Assembly: GCA_030591195.1 (NCBI GenBank)
Contig: JAUVBO010000138.1
Coordinates: forward strand, 1-6,880
Reading direction: 5' to 3'
DNA from: Pseudomonadota bacterium
GTDB taxonomy: Bacteria > Myxococcota > Polyangia > GCA-2747355 > JACKDQ01
Length of the DNA: 6,880 nucleotides
Below, piece by piece: positions 1 through 4,333 of the stretch (its first letter is position 1; every line of letters starts with the position of its first letter). A model generated the notes under the pieces. It was not told where the DNA came from and did no database searches. It saw nothing but the letters and a program-made list of their open reading frames with translations. Made by a program: the position numbers and the translations under genes.

Positions 1-1
1 C

Positions 2-2005
2 ACCCCACAGGCGATACCGATCACCCTTGGTCTGGGGCTCAGCGGCAAGCAGGACGCCGACCCGACCAAGGCCGGCACTCAGACCAGCCTGAAGATCGCC
101 ACCACCGGCACCGAGGTCGAGTTGCTGGTCGACGGCGCCCCCCATCCATCGGGACGCAAGACGCCCGCTGGCGGCAAGGTCAGCTACGAGCTCGACCTGC
201 CCGAGGGCAAGACCACGCTCCGAGCCCGCTGCTACGACTCCGAGACCTTCACCAGCGCCGAGAGCAACCGCGCCACGGTCCTCGTCGATACGGTCGGCCC
301 CGCCCCGATCGACGACTTCTCGTGCGCCGTGACCCACCACCGCAGGGGCGAGATCAGCTGCAGCTTCGCCGTCCCCGTGGAGGGGCCGCTCGGCACCGGC
401 GTCGAGAGGTGCATCATCGCTCACCGCCAGGCAAGCGCGGTCACGGCAGCCAACTTCGACGCCCCCGACACCGGACAGCAGGACCAGCTGATCGGCGCGG
501 CCCCGACCGCCACGGCGATCGTCAGCGGGCTCGCGCTGCTGTCGCCCCACTACCTCGCCGCCAAGTGCGTCGACCGCGTCGGCAACCTCAGCGGAATCTC
601 GACCCCGGAGCTGGCCCCGCTGCAGACCAGCATCGGCGTGCTCGAGCTGCTGCCGGTGGCGGGAAGCGGCTTCGGCCTGCCCGTGGCGGCGGGCGACTTC
701 AACTGCGACGGCATCAGCGACCTGGCTATCGGCCGGCCGAAGGCCAGCGGCGGCCGCGGCGAGGTCCTGCTGTTCTTCGGCGACGGCGCGGGCTTTCCGG
801 CGACCTACTCGACCCGCCTGGTGGGCACGCGCACCGGCGCCTCCTTCGGCGCCAGGCTCGCGGCCCCGGAATACGACGGCGATCCCCAGGAATGCCGTGA
901 CCTGCTGGTGCACGCCCCCGATACCAACGCCGGCCGGGCGTTCCTGTTCCTCGGACAGGACCAGTGGCCCGAGCGAACCGACGTCGGCACGCCTACGACC
1001 GCTCCGGCCGAGATCGAATACAGCCTCGCTGGCGCCGGCCCGGACGACCAGCTGGTCAACCTCGGCGCCGTCGACCTCGATGGCGATGGCAAGGACGACG
1101 TCGTCCTGACCCGCCACGACCTCGCGGCCAACGCCGCCGCCGTGGCGGTCCACTACGGCCGCCCCACCAAGCCAGCGGCTGTCGGCGAGAGCCCCAGCCT
1201 GCGAAGCTTGCCCGACGGCATGGACCTGCTGGTGATCGGCGCCGAGGCGAGCGATGGCTACGGAGTCCCGCTGGCAAGCGCCGGTGACCTCGACGCTGAC
1301 GGCTTCGAGGATCTGCTGATCGGCTCCCCGCTGCTCCGCCAGGCGGGACAGGACCGCGGGGCCGTGGAGCTGCTGCTCGGCGCGGCCCGCGGCCCCGGCC
1401 AGACGGTCTTCGACGCCGGATCGACGGTGCCGCGCTTGCTGAGGATCGTCGGCGGGTCGTCGAACAAGCGCTTCGGCAGCGCGGCCGCGGGGGTGGGCGA
1501 CCTCGACGGCGACGGAAAGCCCGAGCTCGCCGTCTCCGACAGCCACTACGGAGTGCCCGCCTACGCGGCTGGCAGGGTTTACCTCTTCAGCCTGGCCAGC
1601 GGGGCACCGGCCACCACCGCCGACGCAGTGGCCACGGTGACCAACGACCACCCGACGATGCTCGCCAGCAACAACCACCTCGGGCGCAGCATCGCCAGCA
1701 GCGCCCGGCTCGACCCGATCAAGGGCGTGGACTTCAACGGTGACGGGCTGGCCGACCTGGCGATCGGCGCCAGCAGGGCCGGGCCGGTCGCCTCGGGCGC
1801 GGCGATGGTCTTCTTCGGTCGGACGCCGCTGACGAACCTCGGCGCGAGCAGCGCCGACCTGCTGCTCCAGCCCCCGGGCGCGACGACCGAGTGCTCCGCC
1901 GCGCTGACCTTTGCCGGCGACATCGACAGCGATGGGTTCGTCGACCTCGCTGTCGGCGACCCGATGTACGGGTCCGGCGCGGGACGGCTGGTGCTCTACC
2001 ATTAA
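2..2005 (+). CDS. Exported Ig-like / seven-bladed FG-GAP beta-propeller protein (5'-partial)
   Basis: The frame is open from base 2 to the TAA at 2003-2005, so the gene enters from the left. The TTG at 122 is internal, because the same Ig-like domain continues upstream of it. Of 667 visible residues, about 1-100 form an Ig-like strand domain ending in VLVDTVGPAP, and about 101-210 an FN3-like domain. From about residue 222 on there are seven FG-GAP repeats. Calcium-loop motifs of DxDxDG type occur at residues 232 (DFNCDGISD), 358 (DLDGDGKDD), 429 (DLDADGFED), 500 (DLDGDGKPE), 577 (DFNGDGLAD) and 640 (DIDSDGFVD). Blade two, around residues 282-330, keeps the fold pattern but has lost the loop. 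Eight cysteines suggest disulfides and so export, although the signal peptide is outside the window. FG-GAP propellers are known in integrin alpha chains and many secreted bacterial proteins, usually for binding or adhesion. The ligand cannot be told. The protein ends right after blade seven, with no C-terminal anchor or sorting domain. Confidence 0.9.
   Translation, partial: TPQAIPITLGLGLSGKQDADPTKAGTQTSLKIATTGTEVELLVDGAPHPSGRKTPAGGKVSYELDLPEGKTTLRARCYDSETFTSAESNRATVLVDTVGPAPIDDFSCAVTHHRRGEISCSFAVPVEGPLGTGVERCIIAHRQASAVTAANFDAPDTGQQDQLIGAAPTATAIVSGLALLSPHYLAAKCVDRVGNLSGISTPELAPLQTSIGVLELLPVAGSGFGLPVAAGDFNCDGISDLAIGRPKASGGRGEVLLFFGDGAGFPATYSTRLVGTRTGASFGARLAAPEYDGDPQECRDLLVHAPDTNAGRAFLFLGQDQWPERTDVGTPTTAPAEIEYSLAGAGPDDQLVNLGAVDLDGDGKDDVVLTRHDLAANAAAVAVHYGRPTKPAAVGESPSLRSLPDGMDLLVIGAEASDGYGVPLASAGDLDADGFEDLLIGSPLLRQAGQDRGAVELLLGAARGPGQTVFDAGSTVPRLLRIVGGSSNKRFGSAAAGVGDLDGDGKPELAVSDSHYGVPAYAAGRVYLFSLASGAPATTADAVATVTNDHPTMLASNNHLGRSIASSARLDPIKGVDFNGDGLADLAIGASRAGPVASGAAMVFFGRTPLTNLGASSADLLLQPPGATTECSAALTFAGDIDSDGFVDLAVGDPMYGSGAGRLVLYH
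668..2005 (+). repeat. Seven FG-GAP blades (protein-level repeat region)
   Basis: Seven units of about 60-70 residues can be laid out by eye. Each opens with FG or a variant (FGLP, FGAR, LVNL, YGVP, FGSA, LGRS, SAAL) and continues through D-x-D/N-x-DG-x-x-D/E to a hydrophobic strand (DLAIG, DLLIG, ELAVS, DLAVG) and a second strand with G-x-x-x-LFFG or similar. Seven is the blade number of a closed integrin-type propeller. The units are diverged at nucleotide level, so this is an old domain and not a recent expansion. The last unit stops after its VLYH strand, so closure would need strand exchange with the first unit. Confidence 0.8.
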
Positions 2006-2134
2006 CTCATCCCCCGGCGAAGCCGACTGCTCAGGCCGAGGCGTGGTAGCCCGTGCCTGGTCTGTTGAGCCATGTTGTCCTTCCAGTAGCCACCCGGCGA
2101 GCGATCCCTCCTCTGACATGACTGTTGTTTTGCG

Positions 2135-2150
2135 CGGTACAGGGGTTGCA
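2135..2150 (+). promoter_or_regulatory. Candidate sigma-54 (-24/-12) promoter of the lipoprotein gene
   Basis: The 16-mer CGGTACAGGGGTTGCA resembles the sigma-54 consensus TGGCACGRNNNTTGCW. It matches 10 of the 13 defined positions and keeps the near-invariant GG (2136-2137) and GC (2148-2149) at the required spacing. The -24 element is weak (CGGTAC for TGGCAC). Transcription would begin near 2161, giving a leader of about 27 bases that contains the Shine-Dalgarno sequence of the gene at 2188. No convincing enhancer-binding repeat was seen upstream. A 16-mer of this quality can occur by chance, so this is a moderate call. Confidence 0.4.
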
Positions 2151-2176
2151 TCCCAGATCGGCAGCACCCATGACCC

Positions 2177-2181
2177 GGAGG
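2177..2181 (+). promoter_or_regulatory. Shine-Dalgarno GGAGG fixing the lipoprotein start
   Basis: GGAGG lies six bases before the ATG at 2188. It favours that start over the in-frame ATG at 2170, which has no comparable site, and over the TTG at 2125, which would lie upstream of the candidate transcription start. Confidence 0.75.
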
Positions 2182-2187
2182 TTCCGC

Positions 2188-2862
2188 ATGTCTTCCCGCC
2201 GCCTGCTCTTGATCGGATCCGTCACCCTCCTCGTCGCCTGTGGCGGCGCCGACCAGACCCAGGATCCGGGCCCTGTCTCCCCCTACCCCGAGCAACCCAC
2301 GGGGCCGAGCACCAGCCCGACGACACCGACCTCGCCAACGGATCCGAGCGTGCCGACGGATCCAAGCGTGCCGACGGATCCGAGCGTGCCGACCGACCCA
2401 AGCAACCCCAGCACGCCGCCGACCACGCCGCCGACCACCCCGCCGACCACGCCATCGGCGACGGGCTTCGGCCACCTGCACCACGGGTGTGTGTCGGACC
2501 TGTTTATCATCGACGTGGGGACAGTACAGTCGACGTGTCTCGACTCGTGGCTCGTCGGGGGCGACAACATCCAGTTCCTGTTCAAGGACAACAACAGCGT
2601 TCCTACCGCCGGCCGGACCTACACCATCATCAACCAGTCCAAGGTCAGCATGTACCCGCCTGACGGTGAGGCGACTGCGCTCTACTCGCCCGCCAACGGC
2701 ACGACCCAGAGCGCCGATTCGGGCACCGTGACCATCGATCCGGTCTCGGTGCCGGGAAGCCTGTCGGGCAGCTACACGATCCAACTGGTCAGCGGGTCGG
2801 CGATCACTGGGGTCTTCCGCTCTGACACCTGCCCCGACGATCCCGGCGACTGCGACGACTAG
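2188..2862 (+). CDS. Lipoprotein with Pro/Thr repeat stalk and small four-Cys beta domain
   Basis: This 224-residue protein starts at ATG 2188 with GGAGG six bases upstream. It opens with a type II signal peptide: MSSRR, a hydrophobic core (LLLIGSVTLL), and lipobox L15-V-A-C18. Cys18 would be lipidated and become the new N-terminus, followed by GGADQ, with no Asp at +2. Residues 21-91 are a Pro/Ser/Thr stalk holding three PTDPSV units, one PTDPSN, then three PPTT units. Residues 92-224 form a compact domain of likely beta strands. Its four cysteines (101, 117, 215, 222) could form two disulfides, and it has an acidic tail (CPDDPGDCDD). The C-terminal pattern GTVTIDPVSVPGSLSGSYTI, followed by ITGVF, resembles small uncharacterised beta-sheet lipoprotein domains found in many Gram-negative genomes. 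I cannot name the family. The likely location is the periplasmic or outer face of the outer membrane, with the stalk holding the domain away from it. Role unknown. Confidence 0.88.
   Translation: MSSRRLLLIGSVTLLVACGGADQTQDPGPVSPYPEQPTGPSTSPTTPTSPTDPSVPTDPSVPTDPSVPTDPSNPSTPPTTPPTTPPTTPSATGFGHLHHGCVSDLFIIDVGTVQSTCLDSWLVGGDNIQFLFKDNNSVPTAGRTYTIINQSKVSMYPPDGEATALYSPANGTTQSADSGTVTIDPVSVPGSLSGSYTIQLVSGSAITGVFRSDTCPDDPGDCDD
2335..2406 (+). repeat. 18-bp in-frame tandem repeat, four copies (PTDPSV/N)
   Basis: Four 18-base units begin at 2335, 2353, 2371 and 2389. The first three encode PTDPSV and differ only at third positions (for example CCG/CCA for Pro). The fourth is more diverged and encodes PTDPSN. 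The repeat builds the lipoprotein stalk, and unit copy number would set stalk length. Confidence 0.9.
2416..2451 (+). repeat. 12-bp in-frame tandem repeat, three copies (PPTT)
   Basis: Three units of CCGCCGACCACG, with one silent ACC variant for the last Thr in unit two, directly extend the lipoprotein stalk. PPTT runs are typical of extended, protease-tolerant linkers in exported proteins. Confidence 0.88.
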
Positions 2863-2877
2863 CGCTCGTTGCGGCGA

Positions 2878-2914
2878 GCCCACCGTGGGCGCCTACCTGC
2901 AGCCTACCGCCCAC
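2878..2914 (+). promoter_or_regulatory. Palindrome plus direct repeat: candidate operator/enhancer or weak terminator
   Basis: Three structures overlap here. GCCCACCGTGGGC (2878-2890) is a perfect interrupted palindrome. GCCTACC occurs twice (2891-2897 and 2902-2908), 11 bases apart start to start, about one helical turn. GTGGGCG (2885-2891) can also pair with CGCCCAC (2908-2914), giving a 7-bp stem that encloses most of the direct repeat. Relative to the start predicted from the sigma-54 site at 2966, the repeats sit at about -101 to -84, within the usual range for an enhancer-binding protein site. There is no T-tract after the stem, so an intrinsic terminator for the lipoprotein gene is the weaker reading. 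The protein that would bind is unknown. Confidence 0.4.
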
Positions 2915-2965
2915 AGCCCCCCCCCTCCTTGAACGCAAAAACCAGTAAATCCCGGCACTCACGGA

Positions 2966-2981
2966 TGGCGCAAGATTTGCT
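2966..2981 (+). promoter_or_regulatory. Candidate sigma-54 (-24/-12) promoter of the PilZ-like gene
   Basis: TGGCGCAAGATTTGCT matches TGGCACGRNNNTTGCW at 11 of 13 defined positions, with intact GG (2967-2968) and GC (2979-2980) at correct spacing and a full TTGCT -12 element. The predicted start is near 2992, leaving a short leader of about 16 bases before the ATG at 3008. The AGGGG at 2993-2997 could serve as ribosome binding site. The surroundings (about 2931-2950) are A-rich compared with the rest of the window, as promoter regions in GC-rich genomes often are. Sigma-54 transcription needs an ATPase activator, and the direct repeat near 2891-2908 is a candidate site for one. Confidence 0.6.
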
Positions 2982-3007
2982 GTGTCAGGTGCAGGGGTGA
3001 TGGAATC

Positions 3008-4321
3008 ATGAGATACAACCGCATGCCACGCGTCTCGCTCGACGGTCGAGTCGATCTGCTGGTCGACGACCACGGTCGGGCGGGCCAGGTCCGAAACCTG
3101 AGCACCGGTGGAATCTTCGTCGAGGAGATCGAGCCGCGCCCGGAGCTAGACGCCAAGGTCGACTTGGCGTTTTCGCTCCCCGGGGGCGCCTTCGTCGAGG
3201 GCCAGGCCAAGGTCGTACGGACGGTGGCACCGGGCGACGGGGCCGAACGGTCGGGCGTCGCGCTGCGCTTCGAGCGACTGTTCGGCGCCGGCAAGCAGCG
3301 GATCAAGGACTTCATCGGCGAGCAGACCGAGCCCCTGGAGGGCGTTCCGGTGCGGATCCGCATCGGCGAGCAGGTGATGCGCGTCGAGTCCGGTCCGGCC
3401 TCCGGTGATGTGCTGCAGCTCGACTGCGCCCTGCCCTTCCTCAAGCTCGGTGCGCCGGTGGACCTGTTGCCCGGAGGCGGCGAGCAACACGACACCCGGG
3501 GCGGCGCGCTGCGCTGGGTGTCGATTCACGTGCCGCCCGGCAGCACGACCCCACGGATCCGGCTGGGCGTCGAGCTGTCCCGCGCCGACGCCCTGGGAGC
3601 GATCGAGCCGATCGTCCCGACCAGGAAGGACCCCACCGGCGTCGAGGTGATCAGCACCTACCTCGACGATGAGCCGGTGGTGGTGGCCGGGGGACCACAC
3701 ACCCGGATCTCCAACGACCGGACGATGATGGTCACGACCAGCAAGCAGCGGGCAATCGCCGCCCGGCGCCGGCTATCAACGCACTTGATGGCGGCGGTCG
3801 CGGCTGCCGCGGTCACCATCGCGGCGGGCGCATGGCTGCTGCGCAACCCGACGCCACCTCTCAAGCCGCCAGCCGCCGCCAGGCCGGCCGCGCTGCCAAA
3901 GGCACCCCCGACTTCCGAGCCGGCGGCGGCGGCTGCCAGCGTGGTACCGGCCAGCGTGGTACCGGCCAGCGTGGTACCGGCCAGCGTAGTACCGGCCAGC
4001 GTGGTACCGGCCAGCGCTGCTCCCCGCGTCGCGGTCGAGCGGAAAGCCGAGGCTCAACCGACCAAGGACAAGACCAGGGCCTCCGCCAAGAAGGCCGGGA
4101 CCAACCAGAGAGCCTCCGTGAGGGCGAGAAGGCCCAGACGGCGGCGAAGGATCAGCAAAAAACGCCGGCTGATCCGAGGCCACCTGCGCCGCGCTCGCCG
4201 AGCCCTCGAGCGACGGGATTTCTCCGGCGCCCACCGTCATGCCGATCGCGCGATGCGGCTCGACCCCGGCAATCCCGAGGCGGCCGCCGTGCTCTCGTCG
4301 GCGATCTCCCGGCAGATCTGA
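3008..4321 (+). CDS. Membrane-anchored PilZ-like protein with repeat linker, basic segment and C-terminal TPR-like motif
   Basis: 437 residues. Residues about 2-105 form a PilZ-like domain: RYNRMPRVSL, then N30-L-S-T-G-G35 (the (D/N)xSxxG motif), lipid-like strands and SGVALRFERL. The first c-di-GMP motif, RxxxR, is degenerate, since the position four before R8 is N4. The domain looks like the myxobacterial PilZ-like paralogues, many of which lack these arginines, so ligand binding is uncertain. Residues about 110-192 look like a second, more diverged PilZ-type barrel. One hydrophobic segment (about 259-278) follows RARRR-type basic residues, suggesting cytoplasmic N-terminus and periplasmic C-terminus. 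Next come an Ala/Pro linker with five SVVPA units (311-335), a very basic stretch (about 368-403), and a helix pair (about 388-434) with TPR signature ALERRDFSGAHRHADRAMRLDP. A role in relaying a cytoplasmic signal to the envelope is inference. The start is supported by a weak AGGGG site and by the N-terminal PilZ motif. The stop is 12 bases from the convergent gene's stop. Confidence 0.87.
   Translation: MRYNRMPRVSLDGRVDLLVDDHGRAGQVRNLSTGGIFVEEIEPRPELDAKVDLAFSLPGGAFVEGQAKVVRTVAPGDGAERSGVALRFERLFGAGKQRIKDFIGEQTEPLEGVPVRIRIGEQVMRVESGPASGDVLQLDCALPFLKLGAPVDLLPGGGEQHDTRGGALRWVSIHVPPGSTTPRIRLGVELSRADALGAIEPIVPTRKDPTGVEVISTYLDDEPVVVAGGPHTRISNDRTMMVTTSKQRAIAARRRLSTHLMAAVAAAAVTIAAGAWLLRNPTPPLKPPAAARPAALPKAPPTSEPAAAAASVVPASVVPASVVPASVVPASVVPASAAPRVAVERKAEAQPTKDKTRASAKKAGTNQRASVRARRPRRRRRISKKRRLIRGHLRRARRALERRDFSGAHRHADRAMRLDPGNPEAAAVLSSAISRQI
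3938..4012 (+). repeat. 15-bp in-frame tandem repeat, five copies (SVVPA)
   Basis: Five units of AGCGTGGTACCGGCC begin at 3938, 3953, 3968, 3983 and 3998. Only the fourth differs, by one silent G-to-A (GTG to GTA). The region continues into AGCGCTGCT, a degenerate sixth start. Such uniformity means recent expansion or continuing homogenisation. It lies in the linker after the transmembrane segment, so a change in copy number would lengthen or shorten the tether by five residues per unit without shifting frame. Confidence 0.95.
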
Positions 4322-4333
4322 CGCGATCAGCCC

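Noticed and set aside
122..124. TTG at 122 as the start of the FG-GAP protein
   Set aside because: The same frame stays open to the left edge and encodes the first strands of the Ig-like domain; a start here would also leave an exported protein with no signal peptide.
2015..2025. CGGC-GAA-GCCG hairpin after the FG-GAP gene as a terminator
   Set aside because: Only a 4-bp stem with no T-tract, so too weak to call in GC-rich DNA.
2170..2172. ATG at 2170 as the lipoprotein start
   Set aside because: In frame, but without a good ribosome binding site. The ATG at 2188 has GGAGG at ideal spacing and gives a signal peptide of usual length.
1911..2663. Plus-strand frame running through the FG-GAP end, the gap and the lipoprotein repeats
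   Set aside because: It crosses two supported genes in another frame, and its middle is only the frame-shifted repeat (ADGSERADGS). No start signal.
2864..2879. GCTCG/CGAGC stem directly after the lipoprotein stop as a terminator
   Set aside because: A 5-bp stem with a 6-base loop and no following T-run. It also competes with the palindrome beginning at 2878.
2002..2883. Minus-strand open frame of 293 codons opposite the lipoprotein gene
   Set aside because: It lies antisense to a gene with a clear lipobox, Shine-Dalgarno and stop. Its product is an Arg/Gly-rich low-complexity sequence with the repeats mirrored, as expected from GC-rich antisense reading.
3938..4012. Regular 15-bp repeats as a CRISPR array
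   Set aside because: Units are contiguous with no spacers, in frame, and encode SVVPA in a membrane-protein linker.
4322..4333. Bidirectional terminator between the convergent genes
   Set aside because: Only 12 bases separate the two stop codons and they hold no inverted repeat; termination must occur inside the opposing gene or be factor-dependent.
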